From Symbiodinium sp. CCMP2592 (Eukaryota > Sar > Dinophyceae > Suessiales > Symbiodiniaceae): a DNA stretch of 64,000 nt. Of the stretch, positions 1 to 7,664 are shown piece by piece. Location of the stretch: contig CAJNDT010005768.1 in the NCBI GenBank assembly GCA_905221615.1, positions 372,001-436,000 on the forward strand. The letters are read 5' to 3'. The notes beneath the pieces were generated by a model. The model was not told the origin of the DNA. It was given only the letters and a program-made list of their open reading frames with translations, and ran no database searches. The translations under genes were made by a program, and so were the position numbers. Positions within the stretch are counted from its first letter, which is position 1; each line of letters begins with the position of its first letter.

Positions 1-584
1 CTGCGACGTCGACTCCTGAAACGAACGCAGTGACTCCGAACCCGAACAAAATACTGAACGCATTGTGGATCGAAAGCCATGTTGTGCATAGATCCTGCTT
101 CTTTTGTCCAAGGCCCTGCGGAGAGTTTCCTCAGCAAGCAGTCGTCTTCATGCGCTGGCAACAGACGCCGAATGATAATACGTAACGACGTGGTGTGGGG
201 GGGGTGGCATGTCCACTTGTTCAGGATGTCCGTGCAATGTGCATGGCACAGGGATTCGCAAGTGCAGGGGGTTTGCTCTCTGGTGCACTCACTGTCTCGT
301 GATATCCGAGCTTCGCGTCCGGACTCCCAAAGCCCAACGCCTTGACCCCTGGGCAGCCATGCTGACGGAAAACGTCTGAGTTTCAGGTGCTTGCTGTCTC
401 CAGTCAGTGATTGACTGCGATGCACCACGACACAGCAGATTGCAGTCACAGAGTCGCAACTTAACTGATGCGGGGTGCAATGCAACATCACTGTTGGCCC
501 TCTGCCTTCTTATCTGGTCCAGCAACGTCTCGCGAGTTGCAGCCGGCAAGTTGCGTGGAGACCTGCACGCAGACTGCGGCCTCA

Positions 585-600
585 AACCCTAAACCCTAAG
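585..600. repeat. short telomere-like repeat
   Basis: Two consecutive AAACCCT-type units at the end of the first 600 bases. The same heptamer recurs in many places in the window. The rest of 1-584 shows nothing I can assign. Confidence 0.6.
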
Positions 601-616
601 CCCGGACACGTATAGG

Positions 617-658
617 GGAGAGAGAGAGAGAGAGAGAGAGAGAAAAAAAAAAAAAAAG
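617..658. repeat. (GA)n microsatellite followed by an A tract
   Basis: About 14 GA dinucleotides run directly into about 15 A residues. It is a simple repeat with no coding signal. Confidence 0.9.
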
Positions 659-1124
659 GCTGCGAAGGAAAGCAAGCAGGTAGACGGTAGACAGGCAGTG
701 GTGTGGATAGGTACGTAGGTCGATAGGTAGATCTGTAGATAAGTAGGGCAGGTCGGCAATGAGAGGGTTCAATCCATAGGCCTCGTCAGCAGAAGGAGTT
801 GCTTCCCCAGGCTGGAGAAACAGCGGTCGGAGGTTGTCGTGTCCAAACCCTGCATGCTGCAAGACATGCCGAAAGATCATGGAGAGCAGATCCCACGTTT
901 CACATGGTGCAAGGAAGCATCGGCATCTAGATAGAGGTGCTTGGGGGCACCTGTTCCGACTCGTGCTAGGGGCTAAACAAGCTTTATGAGTGCTTGGTTT
1001 TCTTGCCACCCGTGGGCCGACAGACGAAACATCCTGTGCTGGCTTCCCGAGCTCATCCGAGGCACAGAAGACAGAGCTTCGAAGATAAGCGCCAGCTTCG
1101 CAACCTGCAGCGAAACTTATACTT

Positions 1125-1511
1125 CTACGCACAGACTGGACCACGAAAGCATGCCGTCCCTCCTACGAGCTGTGTGGTTGTAGGAGCAGGTGGGGGCTTA
1201 GAAAGGCCATCCTGGTCGCCGTTCAGTGCTTGGCCACGTTCCACCTGAGCCGAACAACAAACAGACCGCACCTTGAAACGGACTGAACGAAAGCCGGTTG
1301 CCTCACACTCCTGGGACTCACTGGGCCTTCCGGCTTCCTTCCGCCTTTTGGAGACCTCGTCGCCTTTCTCCGGGTCTTCGCCGAGGACCTGCAGCTGGGC
1401 ATTGACCAGATCGGACCCATGCAAGATCTGAAGAAAGCTGGGGAGCATCGTTCGCTTTGCGCGCCTCGCTCCAGTAGCTGCAGATTTCTCGGACTTGAGG
1501 ATGCTTTCCAC
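1125..1511 (-). CDS. candidate coding exon, unknown product
   Basis: The minus strand stays open for 128 codons with a soluble, charged, protein-like composition: Lys/Arg/Glu-rich stretches, a SFLQILHGSDLVNAQLQVLG segment and no low complexity. The other strand over the same bases reads poorly. No domain was recognised, and true exon limits and start are unknown. It lies on the same strand as every recognisable host gene in the window. It could be one exon of a gene that also includes 1879-2124. The assignment rests only on composition. Confidence 0.25.
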   Translation of the reverse strand: MESILKSEKSAATGARRAKRTMLPSFLQILHGSDLVNAQLQVLGEDPEKGDEVSKRRKEAGRPSESQECEATGFRSVRFKVRSVCCSAQVERGQALNGDQDGLSKPPPAPTTTQLVGGTACFRGPVCA

Positions 1512-1690
1512 CCAGCGGAGTAAGACCTATGCCACACAACACAGCAGAAAGAAGCACGTACGGCACCCCCCCCAAAAAAAAAAGCAAACAGCTCTCAGAC
1601 AACACTCAAGCTCTGTGGCCCTGCGAACCTTGCGTGAGCAGGAGGAGGTGCGCCTGCACATGCCACGAAAAGTTAAAAAGTATAGCAAGT

Positions 1691-1754
1691 CCACCACAAC
1701 AGCCTCCACCACCATCACCACCACCACCACCACCACCACTACTGCTACTACTAG
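1691..1754. repeat. (CAC)n grading into (CTA)n microsatellite
   Basis: Imperfect CAC/CCA trinucleotides end in a few ACT/CTA units. The second half is the same trinucleotide that flanks the retrotransposon further right. Confidence 0.85.
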
Positions 1755-1878
1755 GGTCCATCACCCGCGTTTGCCGCACTTCAGGGGTGACTTTCGGGGT
1801 GGAGTGGGGGGGGGCTTAATGACGTCCACTTGGTCACCATCATCGTCAACCTCTTCATCAACACGGCATGCTCATCGT

Positions 1879-2124
1879 TTACGTTCCGGTACTCACATCA
1901 TCCACACATGAGGTTAGAGCTTGACGATCTCTTTTGGCAGCCTGGCTCGGCTTCTGGGGTTGAGAGAACTCCAGTGCAGCCATACCTTTCGGTGCTGGGT
2001 ATGCACTCCCACATTTTTGGAAGCGTTGAGCAACCTTTTGGTACTCATCGTCGCTGGCCTTCCTCCGATTCCAGCTCTCCGTGACTTCTGGGATGCTTCC
2101 TTTCAAGAACAGCAGGAAACCCAC
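1879..2124 (-). CDS. candidate coding exon, unknown product
   Basis: An 81-codon open stretch on the minus strand with protein-like composition, including the charged helix-like run RRKASDDEYQKVAQRFQK. No family was recognised. Between this exon and the retrotransposon (about 2,130-2,530) I see no clear coding signal. If the gene continued further upstream on the minus strand, the retrotransposon would lie within it, for example in an intron; this is inference only. Confidence 0.25.
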   Translation of the reverse strand: MGFLLFLKGSIPEVTESWNRRKASDDEYQKVAQRFQKCGSAYPAPKGMAALEFSQPQKPSQAAKRDRQALTSCVDDVSTGT

Positions 2125-2532
2125 CGAGTCCTCTGTCTCTCAGTCGGTGAGACATCTGCAGAGGCCATGGTTTCCAGCATCTTGTTGGGCCAGCACAGCA
2201 CTGGGTTTCGCCGAACATGGCGTTCCAAGACACGTCGTGGCTGCTGCCGCCGTAACAAGGCGCATTTGCCAGAGAACGGAAAAGCAAAAACTCGATGTTT
2301 ATGCGAATTATCAGAACAAAAAACATGTTAAAAAAGGACGCCCAAATCGTCCTGTCTTCGAATGCAAATGAAGCGTTCAAATTTGCATGCACCCTCGTGC
2401 ACAGCTCCAGAATGTTGTTAAACCCAAGCGAAAACACAGTTTTCGCATAATCGCACTCTGCATGTTGCAATGAAACACACCAATGCAAACCCGTTTGCTG
2501 CGCCATGTGCACGGCAAACGAAGTGAATGGAG

Positions 2533-2597
<65 letters not shown>
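2533..2597. repeat. (TAC/CTA)n microsatellite, left flank of the retrotransposon
   Basis: About 21 perfect ACT/CTA/TAC trinucleotides end exactly where the 5' LTR begins. The same trinucleotide resumes immediately after the 3' LTR, so the microsatellite was the insertion target. Confidence 0.95.
2593..2597 (+). repeat. left target-site duplication (actac)
   Basis: Five bases immediately before the LTR. The partner at 13101-13105 reads actgc, one mismatch. Because the site is itself a trinucleotide repeat, the exact duplication length is ambiguous. Five bp is the usual size for Copia-type integrases. Confidence 0.55.
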
Positions 2598-2598
<1 letters not shown>

Positions 2599-2953
2599 GC
2601 TGAATCCCGAAGCACTGCCTTTGTACAGGACCATGAGTGGAGCTTGTGGTTTGCAGGACCTTGAATTGTGGCTCCGTCAAGCGGAGTTTGGCTCGAGGAG
2701 CCATGATCGACAGAAGCCAGCAAGGACGTTAAGTCTTAGCTCGTGAGCGAAAGTCGAAGTCCTAAGTTATGCACAGATGCACTTAGGAACTCACGCACTT
2801 TGTTGCTGTGCCGTAAAAAGAACGGAAGGTCGTCTCTGCCCATGGCCGTTGAGGTTCCTTCGGGGATCATCCGATAAAGTTTGGAACGATTCTTCGAAGG
2901 AGGCGTCAAGCGATGCAGGTTCCAGCTGAAGAGCCTACTCAGGGCGCTCTTCA
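2598..2953 (+). repeat. 5' LTR
   Basis: Begins TGCTGAATCC and ends CTCTTCA. It aligns end to end with 12745-13100, with two substitutions: C/T at the tenth base and A/G at 2821, just after a run of A. It contains two small hairpins around 2672-2702 and, near its end, an ATG at 2913 that opens a frame into the internal region. No standard TATA box could be asserted. Confidence 0.97.
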
Positions 2954-3122
2954 GGTCTTGAGCCCAAGCGCTCCTGCTGTGCGAGAAGGAGCTTCGAACA
3001 GAGCTGGATCTGCTAATGGGTCTGCCGAAGGGCTAGTGAACGGTGTAGCCCCTGCCGCTTCGCAGACTTTGACGCAACTTGTGAGACATGGTGCAGAGAA
3101 CGTAAGCCTTAAGCCCTTCTGA
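2913..3122 (+). CDS. leader reading frame running from the LTR into the gag region
   Basis: A 69-codon frame starts at an ATG inside the 5' LTR, crosses the LTR/internal boundary and stops at 3120-3122. The protein begins MQVPAEEPTQGALQ and is rich in Ala, Ser, Gly and Val. The next gag-like frame starts 10 bases later (3133) in a different phase. It may be the original N-terminus of Gag, cut off by an indel, or a short upstream reading frame. No tRNA-Met-like primer site is seen just after the LTR; this open frame occupies that position. Function unknown. Confidence 0.4.
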   Translation: MQVPAEEPTQGALQVLSPSAPAVREGASNRAGSANGSAEGLVNGVAPAASQTLTQLVRHGAENVSLKPF

Positions 3123-3132
3123 TCTCGAGACG

Positions 3133-3642
3133 ATGAGGGCTCTCCAGGACCAGATGGGTGGCCCAGACTTCGGTGGCCGGGCTGCTGCTGAGGACGCTGT
3201 TCAAGGGGTTGTTCAGACTGTAGTGCCTGTTCAGACGATGGACGGTGGTCAAGCTTCGATGGCTGCAGCTATGGCGTTGGAAGATGGGAGTGTTCATGCT
3301 ATGAGGGCTGATGTGGAAGTGCAGCAGGGTTCTTCTTCGTTGACAGTTGTACGCTGGATTTCGAGGTTGAACGACTTCCTGACAACTCAAGGCCAGTCTG
3401 TGTTGGGTTCGGTTGGGTTTAATACGACGCCTACTCAGGGGCCCCGACATTCAGGACTAACACAACAAGCACACACTCCTGTTACCACACCAACACGCAG
3501 TCAGCAAGCAGCAGCGGCAGCAGCGAGACACCTCTGGTGTTTTCCCCGCCGGAAGAGTTGCCGCAGGGCAAACCGCCTTGGGGCCCTGACTACACGATTC
3601 AGGAGGCTCCGTTGTTCTCTCGAGAGGCCTGGGAGCAGATGA
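3133..3642 (+). CDS. gag: Gag N-terminal segment (frame-separated)
   Basis: An open frame of up to 169 codons. The first ~95 residues look like Gag leader: acidic, Val/Gln-rich, then a segment containing VRWISRLNDFLTTQ. The last ~70 codons overlap the main frame, are Arg-rich, and are probably out of phase with the original protein. The main Gag frame is open from 3423, so the switch lies between 3423 and about 3520, where an AGC/GCA-rich stretch could favour slippage. I infer it is the N-terminal part of the same polyprotein, separated by a one-base shift. Confidence 0.55.
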   Translation: MRALQDQMGGPDFGGRAAAEDAVQGVVQTVVPVQTMDGGQASMAAAMALEDGSVHAMRADVEVQQGSSSLTVVRWISRLNDFLTTQGQSVLGSVGFNTTPTQGPRHSGLTQQAHTPVTTPTRSQQAAAAAARHLWCFPRRKSCRRANRLGALTTRFRRLRCSLERPGSR

Positions 3643-6600
3643 TGAGGTTTTCTCAGCGGGCCCCGTGGCTTTATGGTCGAGGAAGGCATTCACAGGGTGA
3701 TTCGACGACGGGGTCTTCAAAGATTCAGGCGGAGGTGCAGCGCCAGATGGAAGGCTTGATGAGAAGCCAATCACGACAGCTAGATGAGATGCGCGAAGAG
3801 CTTCAGTACCTGAGAGCTGAGAGGGCGGCGGTTGCAGATCGCTTAGCTCGGGGCGGGGACCAACGTCGTGTTCAGCATGAAGGAGACGATGGCCTTCGGC
3901 ATCAAAGTGATCCTCGTGGGGAGCGACGCCAGGTTCAGCATGAAGGAAATGATGGCCGTCGGCATCAAAGTGATCCTCGTGGTGAGCGGTATGGTCAGCA
4001 TGAAGAAGATGATGGTCGTCGGCATCAAAGTGATCCTCGTGGTGGGCGGTACGTTCAGCATGAAGAAGACGATGGTCGTCGGCATCAAAGTGATCCTCGT
4101 GGTGGGCGGTATGTTCAGCATGAAGAAGACGATGGTCGTCGGCATCAGAGTGATCCTCGTGGCGAGCGTGTTCAGCATGAAGAAGACGATGGTCGTCGGC
4201 ATCAAAGTGATCCTCGTGGTGGTACAATGTATGTGCTTAGCCAGTCAGTCGGTGGTCTACAAGTGCCTAGCCAGTCAGTTGGTGAGCTTCAGCAGAGCCG
4301 TGGCGCTGTGGTCAGTGGGGGGTTTCAGGATGTACCTCAAGGACCTCTTGGAGAACCGAAGCCAGGTGACGTAGTTGCCGACCCTGTGAGCCTTGGTGAT
4401 GAGCAGAACAGGAATGTTCGACAGAGGGTTGGTGATGGACCAGCTGGGAGTTCGTCTTTGAGAATGCCGAGTGGCCCGCCTACTGTGTATGGACCAGGGA
4501 TCACCGCTACCAGGTGTGAGACCTTAGGCAGTGGCTGCCCAGCACCATCCTCAGTGCCAGGTGTTGCGATAGCTCGGCCACCACCTTCAGGAGGCCAGCA
4601 GAACCACTCTGCCGTCACGAATGAGAAGCTTTTGGAAACGCTGGCAGAGGGCATGCAGCAGCTGCAACGGGCTCAGTTGAGCCAGATGGAGCGCGGTGAA
4701 AAGAGAAAGGAGGAAGAGGCGCCGGAACAATGCAAGCCGGGCACGGCTACACTTCCTGCTTTACCTCCTCCCAGTGGTCACGAGAGCGCTGTGTCTCTTC
4801 AGGACTGGATCGAGGTCATTGATGGCCCGCTCAAGGACATCTCGGATAGCAGTTCGTGGTGGTGGGACGCTGTGAAGGAGAGGGCGGCCGTGAGTTACCA
4901 GAAATGGGTGGCTTCGGGTCCCTATGAAAGGCTGGCTCTGAAACCGCCAACCGCGGACGACCTCGAGAAGGGCAAGTACTCACGCTTGAGTGCGAGGACG
5001 GCGGGAATGATGCTACAGGCGATGTCTGAAGTGGTCAGGACGGAGATGGTGGCGAGGGCGATAACAAGATCACCAGTGGCCCTACTGTTCCGCTTGTGCA
5101 CGATGTATCAGCCGGGCGGTGAAAGCGAGAAGGCCTACATCCTCCAGTACCTGGTCTCCCCACCCAAGGCACAGACGGCCAACGAGTTGGTGACGATCCT
5201 GCGTCAATGGGAAAGACTACTTTTGAGGGCTGACAACCTGAACATCGCGAAGCCCGATCCGTCGTTGTTGGTACGAGGCTTGAATGTTTTGGTGGCAGAG
5301 CTGTGGGCCAAGGACAAGGACGTGATGTTCAGAACGCAGTTGGTGAAGAGCAAGCTAGGGGTGGATGTTAACCCCACCTGGGAGTCAGCTCTGCAACTAC
5401 ACCAGCACTTGAGGGCCGAGTCCGAAAACTTGGTGAATGGACTGCCTACAAAGCCGACTGTCACTGAGCCCTTGAGAGACCCTAAGCTCCGACCTTTGCA
5501 GCCAAGTGGCCAGGGACAGCCGAAACCACCGACCACAAGTACTACCACTTCGACAACGACGATGCCCAGTGGTGGTGGAGCAGGTGGGGGAGAGAAAATG
5601 TGCGAGTGGTTCACGGAGCCGGGAGGGTGTCGAAGAGGAAGCTCGTGCAAGTTTGTTCATAGCTTTGAGGGCGTCTCGAAGAAGGACAGGTGCTATACGT
5701 GTGGGGCGGAGGGCCATCAGTCAAAGGCGTGTCCGACGAAGGCGGAGGGCGGTGATGCTGGGAACCCCAAGGCAAAGGCCAAACCAAAGGCAAAGAGTGT
5801 GGTTGGCACCCCGTCTTCGAAGGATGAAGCGGCGAAGACCGCACCAGCAGCGAGAGCACTGACTACAGAGCCTGAACCACCGCCGTCAGCCCCTACGTCT
5901 CCGGTGACTGGAGAAGGCGGTGGAAGTGATGTGAAGGATGCGCTACGAGATGCAGCTCAGGCGCTGAGATCGATGATGAGCTCAACGAGCTCTGGTTCGA
6001 CCTCTACGGCTAGCACCTTGGAGAGCCTTCAGAAGCAACTTGATGAACTACGATTGAAGGCCATGAAGGTGAACAAGGAGGTGGTGGAGTTGAGGAAGTC
6101 GCGGCGCACGCCTCTGGACAGCAGAGTTTTCGAAGATCTACCCACCATCCCTACCTTGATCGACTCCGGGGCCACTCACATCCTTCGGCAACCTCGTGAT
6201 GACACTGAGCTGGAGGCAGCCAAGAGGGTCTCGGTTACCCTGGCCAATGATGAACGACGTGATCTACTACAAGCTGAGTCCGGGGCGATCCTCTCAACCT
6301 CGCCTGAAACCCAGCCCATCTTGCCGATGGCAGAGCTCGTGAGTGCAGGGTGTGAAATCAGCTGGAAACGTGGAGTCTTTAAGGTGATCCACCCTGTGTG
6401 GGGTGAGTTGAGGACCTCGTTGCGCGGGGGATGCCCGGAGTTGGCGCAGGATCAGGCAGCTAAGCTGGTGAACCTCATTGAGGAAAAGAAGCTCAAGGAG
6501 TTTCAAGAAGGGGTGCACCTCTTCAAGAGCAAGCTCGAGCATCTGGTCCACGAGGAGAAGTTGCCGTGGACCACCTACGCGACGAGGTATGTGGAGGGCG

Positions 6601-7664
6601 GCTCAGCAAAGAACCTTTGGAAGGCGATGCATAGATCCTTCATGAAAGGGTTCTCAGGGACGACCCTAGATATGTTGTGTCCAGAGGTGCGTCTACATGA
6701 AGGCTGGAACACCTTGAAGGCTCTACCACTCCCGCGGCGGCTTCGGAAAAGGATGATGGAGTCCACTAGATGGGTGGTTCACCTACCTGGGCATCGGGAC
6801 GAGGCGCCGTTGAAGCCGGAGACCTATGGGAAGGACGCTGTGGTTGTGTCAATTCATGGTAGTCTACTTCCACAAGCCTACGAAGCGCTGATGTGGGGAG
6901 CTGTGACGGGAAGGATCGCAGCGATCACGGGCACCACTCCAGCGAGCTCGGGTGGTACCGAAGCTCAGGCAGTGAGGCTGGCCCGGGCACTTCTGTTGTA
7001 CGTGGTTGGGAGACTCGCGAGACCTACAGGAAGAACGGGGTTTTTCTGGACCAAGCCAGCTCGTGTGAGTGGTGGTGAGGTTGTTGATCTCTTGAAGGAG
7101 TTCAGGAGAGCGGCGTCGATGGAGGAGATCGAGTTTGAGCAAGGCGCATGGGGCGGTGGAACGAGGAGACCTACGGTGGCTATCACGAACTACGACCTGG
7201 ACTTCTTGCGGAAGGACTACCGTGCTGAGGAGGGGAGTGCGGAAGCCAGTGGGGCTGAGTGGCCTATGGCTATGAAGCATGCCCTCGCAAGGACGATTGG
7301 AGGGGACCGCTTCAAGTTCCAGACGGTACGCGACGAAGGTGTTCTCAAGGCGATGAGTCCCGAACAGTGGAGGGAACACGTCAAGGCGGGCCACTATCCT
7401 TCGCGAAGAGACTGCCTTCAGTGCGTTGCTCATGGAGCCACGGGACATCGGCACGCTCGAGTTGAGTACCCAACGCTGTTTTGTCTCAATGTCGACATCA
7501 CGGGACCTTTCAGGACCACCGGAGAAGACCCGGGAGCTCGGGGAGATCGCTCCAAGGCCGCAAGGATGAAGTACCTGCTGGTGGCAAAGTTTACGCTTCC
7601 CAAGTCTTATGTCACGGGTGAGTTTGAACCTAGCCGAGGTCGGTTGCAAGGACCTGTTCGATGA
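3423..7664 (+). CDS. gag-pol: Gag-protease-integrase(N) polyprotein segment
   Basis: The frame is open from just after the stop at 3420-3422; residues here are counted from the codon at 3537. In order: a Glu/Arg-rich helical region; six ~20-residue tandem repeats (residues ~112-230); a capsid-like region (~419-640) starting near SLQDWIEVIDGPLKD; a CCCH finger beginning C689; a CCHC knuckle C719-x2-C-x4-H-x4-C; the aspartic protease motif LIDSGATH with D876; an integrase zinc-binding segment with H1281, H1286, C1293 and C1296; and the first catalytic Asp of the integrase core, D1320, in NVDITGPF. The frame ends inside the integrase core, which continues at 7609 in another phase. Gag packages RNA in cytoplasmic particles and protease matures the polyprotein. 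The 3537 codon is GTG and is not proposed as the true start. Confidence 0.9.
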   Translation, partial: YDAYSGAPTFRTNTTSTHSCYHTNTQSASSSGSSETPLVFSPPEELPQGKPPWGPDYTIQEAPLFSREAWEQMMRFSQRAPWLYGRGRHSQGDSTTGSSKIQAEVQRQMEGLMRSQSRQLDEMREELQYLRAERAAVADRLARGGDQRRVQHEGDDGLRHQSDPRGERRQVQHEGNDGRRHQSDPRGERYGQHEEDDGRRHQSDPRGGRYVQHEEDDGRRHQSDPRGGRYVQHEEDDGRRHQSDPRGERVQHEEDDGRRHQSDPRGGTMYVLSQSVGGLQVPSQSVGELQQSRGAVVSGGFQDVPQGPLGEPKPGDVVADPVSLGDEQNRNVRQRVGDGPAGSSSLRMPSGPPTVYGPGITATRCETLGSGCPAPSSVPGVAIARPPPSGGQQNHSAVTNEKLLETLAEGMQQLQRAQLSQMERGEKRKEEEAPEQCKPGTATLPALPPPSGHESAVSLQDWIEVIDGPLKDISDSSSWWWDAVKERAAVSYQKWVASGPYERLALKPPTADDLEKGKYSRLSARTAGMMLQAMSEVVRTEMVARAITRSPVALLFRLCTMYQPGGESEKAYILQYLVSPPKAQTANELVTILRQWERLLLRADNLNIAKPDPSLLVRGLNVLVAELWAKDKDVMFRTQLVKSKLGVDVNPTWESALQLHQHLRAESENLVNGLPTKPTVTEPLRDPKLRPLQPSGQGQPKPPTTSTTTSTTTMPSGGGAGGGEKMCEWFTEPGGCRRGSSCKFVHSFEGVSKKDRCYTCGAEGHQSKACPTKAEGGDAGNPKAKAKPKAKSVVGTPSSKDEAAKTAPAARALTTEPEPPPSAPTSPVTGEGGGSDVKDALRDAAQALRSMMSSTSSGSTSTASTLESLQKQLDELRLKAMKVNKEVVELRKSRRTPLDSRVFEDLPTIPTLIDSGATHILRQPRDDTELEAAKRVSVTLANDERRDLLQAESGAILSTSPETQPILPMAELVSAGCEISWKRGVFKVIHPVWGELRTSLRGGCPELAQDQAAKLVNLIEEKKLKEFQEGVHLFKSKLEHLVHEEKLPWTTYATRYVEGGSAKNLWKAMHRSFMKGFSGTTLDMLCPEVRLHEGWNTLKALPLPRRLRKRMMESTRWVVHLPGHRDEAPLKPETYGKDAVVVSIHGSLLPQAYEALMWGAVTGRIAAITGTTPASSGGTEAQAVRLARALLLYVVGRLARPTGRTGFFWTKPARVSGGEVVDLLKEFRRAASMEEIEFEQGAWGGGTRRPTVAITNYDLDFLRKDYRAEEGSAEASGAEWPMAMKHALARTIGGDRFKFQTVRDEGVLKAMSPEQWREHVKAGHYPSRRDCLQCVAHGATGHRHARVEYPTLFCLNVDITGPFRTTGEDPGARGDRSKAARMKYLLVAKFTLPKSYVTGEFEPSRGRLQGPVR
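3868..4225 (+). repeat. in-frame minisatellite in gag (about 60-bp units)
   Basis: Six units sharing AGTGATCCTCGTGG, at 3906, 3969, 4029, 4089, 4149 and 4206, so spacings are 63, 60, 60, 60 and 57. All spacings are multiples of three and the Gag frame stays open. Each unit encodes a charged segment like QHEEDDGRRHQSDPRGG. Confidence 0.95.

Noticed and set aside
3457..4227. A 256-codon open frame on the minus strand rich in HHEDHFDADDH repeats
   Set aside because: It is the antisense image of the Gag minisatellite; periodicity of 60 bases keeps all frames open. The + strand carries the known polyprotein.
7609..7611. ATG at 7609 as the start of a separate pol gene
   Set aside because: The integrase core is continuous in sense from the preceding frame, with the first catalytic Asp before it and the other two catalytic residues after it. 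A fresh start here would remove the first catalytic residue.
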